The notes below the pieces were generated by a model. The model did not search any database. It was given only the letters and a program-made list of their open reading frames with translations, and had not been told where the DNA came from. This document shows positions 1 through 5,541 of a DNA stretch of 6,074 nt, in pieces. Every line of letters begins with the position of its first letter. Position 1 is the first letter of the stretch. Position numbers and translations under genes: made by a program. Source of the stretch: an uncultured Collinsella sp. (GTDB taxonomy: Bacteria > Actinomycetota > Coriobacteriia > Coriobacteriales > Coriobacteriaceae); NCBI GenBank assembly GCA_958433005.1, contig CAUAWV010000063.1, forward strand, positions 1 through 6,074, read 5' to 3'.

Positions 1-132
1 GGTGTAATTGTTCCTTTTTACGGCCTTTGAAGTCCCAAACAGGAACTATTCCACCGCAACTTATTTTGGGGGAGGGGATACGAGCTGGGCATACAATGGA
101 TGTCGTTATGTTGAGCTTACCGGGAGGTTGCT
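1..132 (+). promoter_or_regulatory. 5' region of the GH13 gene with weak promoter candidate
   Basis: This non-coding stretch precedes the GH13 gene. It ends in GGGAGG (122-127), 5 nt before the ATG, a good ribosome binding site that fixes the start. A possible -10 box, TACAAT, lies at 92-97, but no convincing -35 box is found 16-18 nt upstream, so the promoter call is weak. A short palindrome, GGAA-cta-TTCC (42-52), and a spaced inverted repeat, GTTCCT (10-15) with AGGAAC (41-46), could be an operator, but arms this short can arise by chance. The upstream gene lies outside the window. Confidence 0.3.
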
Positions 133-1509
133 ATGTGGGCATACGAGACGACGCTCTATCAAATCTATCCGCTGGGCTTTTGTGGAGCTCCGCGCGAGAA
201 CGCCGCACCCGTTGCCGAGGACGAACTCTTCCAAGCTGCCAACGCCGCGCCCAACTCCGATGCCCCCATCATGAAAATCGCCCAATGGGCCGATTACCTG
301 CAGGAACTCGGCGTTGGCGCCGTGCTCATCAACCCGCCGCTCGAGTCTGATAGCCACGGCTACGATACGCGCAGCCTGCGCCATATCGACCGCCGCCTGG
401 GCGGGGATGCCGATTTTGCCGCCGTATGCGAGACGCTGCACGCCCATGGCATCCGCGTGGTGCTCGATGCTGTCTTTAACCACGTCGGCCGCGGTTTTTG
501 GGCCTTTCGCGACGTGCAGGAGCGCAAGTGGGACTCGCCCTACAAGGATTGGTTCCACATTAGCTTTGACGGCGACTCCTGCTATGGCGATGGCTTTTGG
601 TACGAGGGCTGGGAAGGCCATTTTGAGCTTGTGAAGCTCAACCTGCAAAATCCCGCTGTGGTCGATTACCTGCTCGAGTCCGTGCGCCGTTGGGCCGACG
701 TCTTTGGCGTCGACGGCCTGCGCCTGGACGTTGCCTATATGCTCGACCGCGACTTTATGCGCCGCCTGCACGCCTTTGCCCGTGAGCTCAAGCCCGACTT
801 TGTGCTGATCGGCGAGACGCTCCACGGCGACTACAACCAGATCGTCAACGACGAGATGCTCGACTCCTGCACCAACTACGAGTGCTACAAGGGCCTGTAC
901 TCCAGCTTTAACTCGGTCAATATGTTCGAGATCGCGCACTCGCTGCACCGCCAGTTTGGCGGCGACCCCTGGTGCATCTACCGCGGCAAGCACCTGCTGT
1001 CGTTTGTCGACAACCACGACGTGCCGCGCCTGGCAAGCATCCTCACCGACAAGTCGTGCCTGCGTCCCGCCTATGGCATGCTCTTTGGCATGCCGGGCAT
1101 CCCGTGCGTCTACTATGGCAGCGAGTGGGGAATTGCCGGTGAAAAGGGTGGCCCCGATGGCGACTGGGCGCTGCGACCTGCGCTCGATGAGCCTGCGCCC
1201 AACGAGCTGACGGCGTTCATCACGCGGCTTGCGCACCTTCGCTCGGCCGACGACGCGGCGGCCCGTGCTCTCAACTACGGTGCCTATCGCAACGTGGTGA
1301 TCCAGAACAAGCGGCTGCTGTTCGAGCGCGCCTGTGACGGCGCGACGGTGCTCGTGGCGGTGAACGCCGTGGGCGAGCCTTACACCTTTGGAGCCGGCGA
1401 GCTCAACGGCTCCTTCGTCGACCTGCTTGCCGACGGCGCGCCCACAGTCGAGCTAACGGGTGCCCTTGAGCTTGCACCCTACGAGGTGCGCTATCTGTTG
1501 AGAGCCTAG
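133..1509 (+). CDS. GH13 alpha-amylase family glycoside hydrolase (maltodextrin/cyclomaltodextrin hydrolase-like)
   Basis: This 458-aa enzyme should hydrolyse alpha-1,4-glucosidic bonds in short glucans such as maltodextrins or cyclodextrins. All four conserved GH13 regions are present in order: region I DAVFNH at 112-117; region II GLRLD at 195-199 with nucleophile Asp199 and Arg197; region III IGE at 226-228 with acid/base Glu228; region IV FVDNHD at 291-296 with Asp296. The (beta/alpha)8 barrel begins almost at residue 1 (ETTLYQIYPLGF), so the N-terminal carbohydrate-binding domain usual in neopullulanases and cyclomaltodextrinases is absent. A short beta-rich C-terminal domain (about 380-458) follows. 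No signal peptide is seen, so it is probably cytoplasmic and acts on imported oligosaccharides. The start is supported by GGGAGG at 122-127. The glycosylase gene starts 3 nt after the stop, which implies co-transcription. The family is certain; the exact substrate cannot be read from sequence. Confidence 0.93.
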   Translation: MWAYETTLYQIYPLGFCGAPRENAAPVAEDELFQAANAAPNSDAPIMKIAQWADYLQELGVGAVLINPPLESDSHGYDTRSLRHIDRRLGGDADFAAVCETLHAHGIRVVLDAVFNHVGRGFWAFRDVQERKWDSPYKDWFHISFDGDSCYGDGFWYEGWEGHFELVKLNLQNPAVVDYLLESVRRWADVFGVDGLRLDVAYMLDRDFMRRLHAFARELKPDFVLIGETLHGDYNQIVNDEMLDSCTNYECYKGLYSSFNSVNMFEIAHSLHRQFGGDPWCIYRGKHLLSFVDNHDVPRLASILTDKSCLRPAYGMLFGMPGIPCVYYGSEWGIAGEKGGPDGDWALRPALDEPAPNELTAFITRLAHLRSADDAAARALNYGAYRNVVIQNKRLLFERACDGATVLVAVNAVGEPYTFGAGELNGSFVDLLADGAPTVELTGALELAPYEVRYLLRA

Positions 1510-1512
1510 CCC

Positions 1513-2076
1513 ATGCCTGTGTCTGACGAGGGCTATCAACATATTGAGCATGGGTTTGAGCCCGTGTTCGACCAGCACTCGCGCGTTTTGGTGCTCGGAT
1601 CGTTTCCCTCGGTGCTTTCGCGCGCCAACGCCTTTTATTACGGCAACCCTCAGAATCGCTTTTGGCGTGTGATGGCCGCGTGCCTCGGTGTGCCCGTGCC
1701 GCCCAACGAGGGAGACTCTTTGGCGAGCGGCGAGCCCGCGACGCTCGACGCCTCGGTTGCTGCCAAGCGGGCTATGCTGCTCAACGGCGGTGTGGCCCTG
1801 TGGGACGTGATCGAGAGCTGTGACATCAAGGGCTCAAGCGACGCGAGCATCAAAAACGTCGTTCCGGCGCATGTCGAGCGCATTGCCGGCGCAGCTCCCA
1901 TTGAGCAGGTGATATGCAACGGTGGTACAGCTGGCCGGCTCTACAAGCGCTATCTACAAGAACGCACCGGGCTGCCCGCCATCGTCCTGCCCTCGACAAG
2001 TCCCGCCAATGCCGCCTGGCGTCTGGGGCGTCTTGTTGAGCGTTGGCACGAAGCCGTTGACTGGGGCGCCCTGTAA
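1513..2076 (+). CDS. DNA-deoxyinosine (hypoxanthine-DNA) glycosylase, UDG superfamily family 6-like
   Basis: This 187-aa protein should start base excision repair by removing hypoxanthine, the product of adenine deamination, from DNA. Visible features are the N-terminal UDG-fold motif VLVLGSFPS (25-33), the family hallmark FYYGNPQNRFW (41-51), ALWDVIESC (95-103), ICNG (134-137) and the C-terminal DNA-binding motif LPSTSPANA (159-167). Together these match the deoxyinosine glycosylase branch rather than classical uracil-DNA glycosylase (no GQDPYH motif). Length is near the family norm, with a somewhat long Ser/Ala/Pro linker at about 61-83. The ATG is 3 nt after the GH13 stop and has only a weak purine stretch (GAGAG, 1500-1504), so translation is probably coupled to the upstream gene. 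There is no obvious functional link to glucan metabolism. Its stop lies 1 nt from the stop of the convergent minus-strand gene. Confidence 0.88.
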   Translation: MPVSDEGYQHIEHGFEPVFDQHSRVLVLGSFPSVLSRANAFYYGNPQNRFWRVMAACLGVPVPPNEGDSLASGEPATLDASVAAKRAMLLNGGVALWDVIESCDIKGSSDASIKNVVPAHVERIAGAAPIEQVICNGGTAGRLYKRYLQERTGLPAIVLPSTSPANAAWRLGRLVERWHEAVDWGAL

Positions 2077-2077
2077 T

Positions 2078-2737
2078 TTAGATATCTGATTGAGCATGGG
2101 CGCCGAGGCGTTTGATGATGGCGCGCCAGATTAGCGCGGGCACAGCAGGCCTAGCGCGCACCATGCCGTCGGCGTCGACGCTACCGGCATTGCCACCGCC
2201 AAGCAGCTGCGCATGCTCAATGGAGCAGCCTATGCGCACGGCGCCCACAAGCTTATCCATCGCTTCCGAAAATGGTCGGCGCAAGAGGCCCATGCGTGGG
2301 GAATGGCGAAGCGCTGCGATGCCGCTGCCGGCGCAGATGACAACGCCGCCACACCACAATTGGCCCTGGCGCTCGCATGCCTTGTGCAGACGAACGGCGG
2401 CCCCACGCGCCTGCTCAGTGCCCTCTTGTGCGGCTCGAATCACGGCATAGACACGCGTTCCCGTACCGCCAAAGCGATCGAGTGTCTGCTCGACAGCGGC
2501 CATCGCCTCATCGTCAAATGCATCATCAACAGCGAGCACCATGCCATCGACCGCAACGGCGTCATTTGACTTCAAGTTGACCGGGCGGGGGAGTGCGGTG
2601 CCGGAAAGCCGGGCATACGCCGTGATGGCATCCTGGAGGTCCCAAAGCAAAAACTCAAGATCGGAGCTATTGGGAATGCTGATATACGCAATGGTTTGCT
2701 GCGTTTTTGGTACATCGCCGCGTGCGATCGCCTCCAT
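2078..2737 (-). CDS. Conserved hypothetical protein, possible flavodoxin-like fold
   Basis: This 219-aa gene is real: AAAGGAGA (complement of 2742-2749) lies 4 nt upstream of the ATG at 2737, with coding-like composition throughout. I do not firmly recognise it. A beta-strand TIAYISIP (15-22) is followed by NSSDLEFL, where flavodoxin-like proteins carry a phosphate-binding loop. DGMVLAVDDAFDDEAMAAVEQTLDR (64-88) resembles the 'target oxidoreductase ... FLDR' segment of NAD(P)H-dependent FMN reductase-like proteins. LWCGGVVICAGSG (127-139) and MGLLRRPFSEAMDKL (149-163) resemble the 'W-GGI-G-G...G-lr-pl...l' stretch of uncharacterised flavodoxin-family proteins. A canonical FMN-binding loop is not visible, so any cofactor is uncertain. 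No signal peptide or clear membrane helix is seen. It diverges from the aminotransferase gene across 93 nt. Function unknown. Confidence 0.75.
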   Translation of the reverse strand: MEAIARGDVPKTQQTIAYISIPNSSDLEFLLWDLQDAITAYARLSGTALPRPVNLKSNDAVAVDGMVLAVDDAFDDEAMAAVEQTLDRFGGTGTRVYAVIRAAQEGTEQARGAAVRLHKACERQGQLWCGGVVICAGSGIAALRHSPRMGLLRRPFSEAMDKLVGAVRIGCSIEHAQLLGGGNAGSVDADGMVRARPAVPALIWRAIIKRLGAHAQSDI

Positions 2738-2830
2738 GCCATCTCCTTTCCAGTCCGTTTCCGTTTAGGTTACACCGTTTGGCGGCGCCTCGCCGCGCTA
2801 TCCTAGTGCAACCCTTACGAAAGGAACGCC
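2738..2830. promoter_or_regulatory. Divergent intergenic region with CCGTTT repeats and a GC hairpin
   Basis: This 93-nt spacer separates the minus-strand gene from the aminotransferase and should carry both promoters. For the aminotransferase, TATCCT (2799-2804) is a plausible -10 box and TTTGGC (2778-2783) a poor -35 at short spacing; AAAGGA (2820-2825) is the ribosome binding site. Three copies of CCGTTT occur at 2755, 2761 and 2775. Between the candidate boxes lies a perfect 6-bp inverted repeat, GCGGCG-cct-CGCCGC (2782-2796). These could be binding sites for a regulator shared by both genes. That is inference from position and repetition only. Confidence 0.35.
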
Positions 2831-3967
2831 ATGCGTCTGCCCATGAATACCTCGCTTGCCACGCTCAAGCCCTCCGGCATCCGTCGGATTAACGCGCTCG
2901 CCGCCCAGCACCCAGGGTGCATCGCGCTTGCGCTTGGCGAGCCCGATTTTCCCACGCCCGATGTGATTAGCGCCGAGGCGACCGCCGCACTGGGCCGCGG
3001 AGACACACACTATCCGCCCAACAACGGTCGCCCCGCCCTGCGCGAGGCACTGTCTGCCTACATGGGGGATGCGCGCCTGGCGTTTTCCGCCGACGAGGTC
3101 ATCCTGACCGACGGCGCGACCGAGGCCCTGTCGGCAACATTCATGGCTATGCTCAACCCCGGCGACGAGGTTATTATCCCCACGCCGGCTTTTGGTCTGT
3201 ACGAGAGCATCGTCGTGGCCAATCACGCCAAAGCGGTCTTTTTGGATACGGAACCTGCGCAATTCCAGATTGACGAGGACGCGCTTAGCGCCTGTGTGAC
3301 CCCGGCGACCAAGGCCATCGTCATCTGCTCGCCCAACAATCCCACGGGTTGCATCCTCGACACGGCATCGCTCGACGCCGTGGCGCGCGTGGCAGAGCAG
3401 GCGGGCATATACGTAGTCTGCGACGACGTATACAACCGCCTCGTCTATGTGGACGGCTACGAGCGCTTCGCCCAGCGACACCCGGAGCTGCGCGAGCAGA
3501 CGGTCGTCATCGAGAGCTTCTCCAAGCCCTGGGCCATGACCGGCTGGCGCCTGGGTTGGCTCGCGGCAGCGGCACCCGTCATCGCCGAGATCGCAAAAGC
3601 TCACCAATACCTAGTATCGAGCGCCGTCTCCTTCGAGATGGACGCCGCAGCCCGAGCCCTCACCGTCGACCCAACCCCCATGCTCAAAGTCTACCGAGCC
3701 CGCCGCGAGCGCGTACTCGCAGCCTTAGACGCCATGGATCTCGACGTAGTGGAACCAGCCGGCGCCTTCTACGCCTTCCCCAGCATTAAACAGTACGGCC
3801 TGACAAGCGAAGACTTCTGCATCAAAGCCATCAAAGAGGCCAACGTAGCCCTAGTCCCCGGAAACTGCTTCGGCACCGAAGGCTACATCCGCCTCAGCTA
3901 CTGCGTCTCCGACAAAGATCTGGACGAAGGCCTCCGCCGCCTGTCCACCTTCGTTTCAACTCTGTAG
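2831..3967 (+). CDS. Class I/II PLP-dependent aminotransferase (aspartate aminotransferase-like)
   Basis: This 378-aa, full-length fold-type I aminotransferase transfers an amino group between an amino acid and a 2-oxo acid using pyridoxal phosphate. Motifs seen are LGEPDF (35-40) in the substrate-binding N-terminal segment; SPNNPTG (167-173) with cofactor-contacting Asn170; DDVY (198-201), where Asp198 should pair with the pyridine nitrogen and Tyr201 with the cofactor oxygen; SFSKPWAMTGWRLGW (229-243) with Schiff-base Lys232; and YIRLSY (352-357) with Arg354, which binds the substrate carboxylate. The start has AAAGGA 5 nt upstream; Met5 is an alternative start with a worse-placed site. The amino-acid specificity (Asp, Ala or aromatic) cannot be read from motifs. 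The last third uses different synonymous codons from the first two thirds (AAA for Lys, TTC for Phe, GCA/GCC for Ala). No terminator with a U-tract follows the stop. Confidence 0.93.
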   Translation: MRLPMNTSLATLKPSGIRRINALAAQHPGCIALALGEPDFPTPDVISAEATAALGRGDTHYPPNNGRPALREALSAYMGDARLAFSADEVILTDGATEALSATFMAMLNPGDEVIIPTPAFGLYESIVVANHAKAVFLDTEPAQFQIDEDALSACVTPATKAIVICSPNNPTGCILDTASLDAVARVAEQAGIYVVCDDVYNRLVYVDGYERFAQRHPELREQTVVIESFSKPWAMTGWRLGWLAAAAPVIAEIAKAHQYLVSSAVSFEMDAAARALTVDPTPMLKVYRARRERVLAALDAMDLDVVEPAGAFYAFPSIKQYGLTSEDFCIKAIKEANVALVPGNCFGTEGYIRLSYCVSDKDLDEGLRRLSTFVSTL

Positions 3968-4018
3968 CCCAACGGGACCCAAAATCATCAGCCCACCGAC
4001 TTAAGGCTTATGAGTGGG

Positions 4019-4240
4019 GGTGCCGGCCAACGGGAAACCGGGCTGCCCCAAAGTCACCGCAGGCCGCGCCGCCGAAGGCCAGGCGCAAGGTTTTCGTAGA
4101 TTCCGCACGAGCCGAAGAGCACTTAATGTGCTCTTCGTGCGAGCCCAGGACCTGACCGAGCGAAAACCTTGCGCCTGGCCTTCGGCGGCGCGGCCGGATG
4201 GTGGAATTGTGTGCAGCCCGGTTTCCCGTTGACCGACGCC
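4019..4240. repeat. Large nested inverted repeat (about 222 bp palindromic element)
   Basis: Three nested pairs of arms share one centre. The outer pair, 4019-4046 with 4213-4240, matches at 26 of 28 positions counting one G-T, with a perfect 19-bp core (4028-4046/4213-4231). The middle pair, 4062-4096 with 4161-4195, is a perfect 35-bp inverted repeat that begins GGCCGCGCC and ends GGTTTTCG. The inner pair, 4113-4122 with 4128-4137, is 10 bp closing a TTAAT loop, extended after a bulge by CGCA/TGCG (4104-4107/4138-4141). The spacers between outer and middle arms (15 and 17 nt) can also partly pair. As RNA or cruciform DNA this forms one long hairpin. No U-tract follows on either strand, so it is not a standard terminator. 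Apparent ORFs here are by-products of the palindrome. No transposase or clear target-site duplication is visible. Confidence 0.93.
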
Positions 4241-4257
4241 GGGGTCCCCGCCATAAT
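4229..4257 (+). promoter_or_regulatory. Sigma70-type promoter of rplJ-rplL
   Basis: A -35 box TTGACC (4229-4234) and a -10 box CATAAT (4252-4257) are separated by exactly 17 nt, with one mismatch each to the housekeeping consensus. Transcription should start near 4264, just upstream of the L10-leader sequence and about 210 nt before rplJ. The -35 box overlaps the last bases of the outer arm of the large inverted repeat, so a protein or structure on the repeat could influence this promoter. Confidence 0.75.
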
Positions 4258-4275
4258 ACTTTCGGTTCACGCACG

Positions 4276-4352
4276 AATCCGCTGCCAGAGACAGCCGGTG
4301 CAAACGGGCATCGCCCGCGAGCTTAATGGGATATCCCGCCAGCCGAGGTGGT
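4276..4352 (+). ncRNA. Ribosomal protein L10 leader RNA
   Basis: This matches, from memory, the cis-acting L10 leader found upstream of rplJ in many bacteria. Landmarks in order are GCCAGAGACAGCCGGTG (4284-4300), AGCTTAAT (4320-4327) and CCCGCCAGCCGAGG (4335-4348), equivalent to the AGACAGC-GGTG, CTTAAT and GCCGAGGT segments of the family. Between them are a CGGGC-atc-GCCCG hairpin (4305-4317) and GGGATATCCC (4328-4337). The L10 or L10(L12) complex is known to bind this leader and repress its own operon, by blocking translation or, in Bacillus, by transcription attenuation. An intrinsic terminator lies 20 nt downstream, so attenuation is the likely mode here. The leader sits correctly between the promoter and rplJ. 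Confidence 0.82.
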
Positions 4353-4371
4353 CGAGTAGATATGTCTTCTC

Positions 4372-4408
4372 GCCCCCGTCGCTCATGCAGCGCGGGGGCT
4401 TTCTTTTT
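4372..4408 (+). terminator. Intrinsic terminator/attenuator in the rplJ leader
   Basis: The stem GCCCCCG (4372-4378) with CGGGGGC (4393-4399) is continued by CGCT/AGCG (4380-4383/4389-4392) after a one-base bulge, with loop CATGC. It is followed directly by TTTCTTTTT (4400-4408). It lies after the L10 leader and 65 nt before rplJ, so it should stop transcription before the genes unless antitermination occurs. A small upstream hairpin (4353-4372) abuts its first base. I could not identify a clear antiterminator pairing by eye. Confidence 0.88.
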
Positions 4409-4473
4409 GGACATGCCCCCGTCACGTCCTTGTGGCGGACCGTGCCCGGAAAGAATTCGAGGAGGTGTAATTC

Positions 4474-4995
4474 ATGCCCCAGCAGTACAAAATCGACAAG
4501 GTTGCAGAGATCGAGTCCCGTATCGCCGAGAACGCCGGTCTGTTCGTCGTCAACTACAACGGTCTGACGGTTAAGCAGGCTCAGGAGCTGCGTCATCAGC
4601 TTCGCGAGTGCGGCGCCGAGATGAAGGTCTACAAGAACAACCTGGTCAAGATCGCTCTCAAGAACCAGGAGCAGCCCGAGCTCGACGAGATCCTCGCCGG
4701 CCCCGTCGCTTATGTGTTCTACGAGACCGAGCCGGTCGAGGCCGCTAAGGCCCTTAAGGACTTCTCCGCTAAGTCCAAGGGCGTCCTTGAGATCAAGGGC
4801 GGTATCTCCGACGGCAAGGCCGTTTCCGCTGATGATGTTAAGGCTATCGCCGAGCTGCCCACCAAGGATCAGCTTCTCGGCCAGATCGCCGGTCTCATCT
4901 CCGGTTTCGCTCGCGACATCGCTGTCTGCGTCAACGGCGTTTCCTCTGGTCTCGCTCGTTCGATCCAGCAGGTCTCCGAGCAGAAGGCAGCCTAG
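4474..4995 (+). CDS. rplJ: 50S ribosomal protein L10
   Basis: L10 (uL10) anchors the flexible L7/L12 stalk to 23S rRNA, where the stalk recruits translation GTPases. The 173-aa product has the family N-terminal domain (about 1-130: KVAEIESRIAENAGLFVVNYNGLTV, MKVYKNNLVKIAL, LAGPVAYVF, AKALKDFSAKSKGVLEIKGG, LPTKDQLLGQIAGL) and a C-terminal helix (about 135-173) that binds L12 dimers. Length is close to the usual 165-175 aa. The start follows a near-perfect Shine-Dalgarno AGGAGGTG (4460-4467) with 6-nt spacing, and codons are strongly biased (Lys nearly all AAG), as expected for a highly expressed gene. It is co-directional with rplL and preceded by its promoter, L10 leader and attenuator. The common neighbours rplK-rplA (upstream) and rpoBC (downstream) are not here. 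Confidence 0.98.
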   Translation: MPQQYKIDKVAEIESRIAENAGLFVVNYNGLTVKQAQELRHQLRECGAEMKVYKNNLVKIALKNQEQPELDEILAGPVAYVFYETEPVEAAKALKDFSAKSKGVLEIKGGISDGKAVSADDVKAIAELPTKDQLLGQIAGLISGFARDIAVCVNGVSSGLARSIQQVSEQKAA

Positions 4996-5010
4996 TCGCT
5001 GTTTTCACCC

Positions 5011-5079
5011 GCGGCGGCAACGCCGCACCCCTGGCGCATTCGCGCCGTGTTTTAACTGATCTCCGTGCACACGCACGGA
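5011..5079 (+). other. Three tandem GC-rich hairpins in the rplJ-rplL spacer
   Basis: The 102-nt spacer holds three perfect short stem-loops in a row: GCGGCG-gcaa-CGCCGC (5011-5026, GNRA-type loop), GGCGC-attc-GCGCC (5033-5046, followed by GTGTTTT) and TCCGTGC-acac-GCACGGA (5062-5079). The third ends 5 nt before the rplL ribosome binding site. The second has only a short, impure T-run, so at most it is a weak terminator. The likely role, inferred from position, is transcript processing or stability that lets rplL be made in excess over rplJ. Confidence 0.6.
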
Positions 5080-5097
5080 AACCGAAAGGACTTAGAA

Positions 5098-5475
5098 ATG
5101 GCTAAGCTTACCACCGATGAGATCATCGATGCTCTTAAGGAAATGACCCTTCTCGAGGCTTCCGAGCTCGTCAAGGCTATCGAGGACACCTTCGGCGTTT
5201 CCGCCGCTGCTCCTGCCGCCGTTGTCGCCGCTCCCGCTGCTGGCGCTGCTGAGGCCGAGGAGAAGACCGAGTTTGACGTCGTGCTCGAGGGCTTCGGCGA
5301 CAACAAGATCCAGGTCATCAAGGCCGTCCGTGAGCTCACCAACCTTGGCCTGAAGGAGGCCAAGGAGGTCGTCGAGGGCGCTCCCAAGGCTGTTCTCGAG
5401 GGTGCCAAGAAGGAGGACGCCGAGGCTGCCAAGGAGAAGCTCGAGGCTGCTGGCGCTGCTGTCACCCTCAAGTAA
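5098..5475 (+). CDS. rplL: 50S ribosomal protein L7/L12
   Basis: L7/L12 (bL12) dimers form the mobile ribosomal stalk that binds and stimulates elongation and initiation factors. The 125-aa product shows the N-terminal dimerisation and L10-binding domain (about 1-34, with MTLLEASELVKAIEDTFGV), an Ala/Pro-rich hinge (about 36-54), and the globular C-terminal domain (about 55-125) with KTEFDVVLEGFGDNKIQVIK, VRELTNLGLKEAKEVVEGAP and a terminal AGAAVTLK. The start is fixed by AAAGGA (5085-5090) with 7-nt spacing and by the family start MAKLTTDE; an in-frame GTG at 5065 lies inside a hairpin and is rejected. All lysine codons are AAG and alanine uses only GCT/GCC, a high-expression signature. A strong terminator follows. 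Confidence 0.98.
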   Translation: MAKLTTDEIIDALKEMTLLEASELVKAIEDTFGVSAAAPAAVVAAPAAGAAEAEEKTEFDVVLEGFGDNKIQVIKAVRELTNLGLKEAKEVVEGAPKAVLEGAKKEDAEAAKEKLEAAGAAVTLK

Positions 5476-5503
5476 TCAGGCTTTCTCGCCAGATTTCTTT
5501 GCA

Positions 5504-5541
5504 GACGGGGTTCGCATTGCGAGCCCCGTCTTTTTTGTTTT
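5504..5541 (+). terminator. Intrinsic terminator of rplJ-rplL
   Basis: GACGGGG (5504-5510) pairs with CCCCGTC (5524-5530). The stem continues inward through one G-T pair and TCGC/GCGA to a 3-nt ATT loop, giving 12 bp in all. TTTTTTGTTTT (5531-5541) follows directly. It lies 28 nt after the rplL stop and separates the ribosomal genes from galU. Confidence 0.93.

Noticed and set aside
106..1236. Long open frame of 376 codons on the minus strand inside the GH13 gene
   Set aside because: The plus-strand frame encodes all GH13 catalytic motifs; the antisense frame is a by-product of GC-rich codons and has no family features.
2798..3607. Minus-strand frame of 269 codons opposite the aminotransferase
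   Set aside because: It is antisense to a clearly functional gene with intact PLP motifs and has no recognisable protein features.
4019..4240. Palindrome as an intrinsic terminator of the aminotransferase gene
   Set aside because: Neither strand has a T-run after the stem, and the structure is far longer than a terminator hairpin.
4001..4596. Overlapping small frames on both strands across the palindrome and rplJ leader
   Set aside because: They read through the inverted repeat, promoter, leader RNA and terminator; repeated peptide segments simply mirror the arms. No good ribosome binding sites were seen.
5065..5097. Upstream in-frame GTG as the rplL start
   Set aside because: It lies within a hairpin and before the ribosome binding site; ATG 5098 gives the standard L7/L12 N-terminus.
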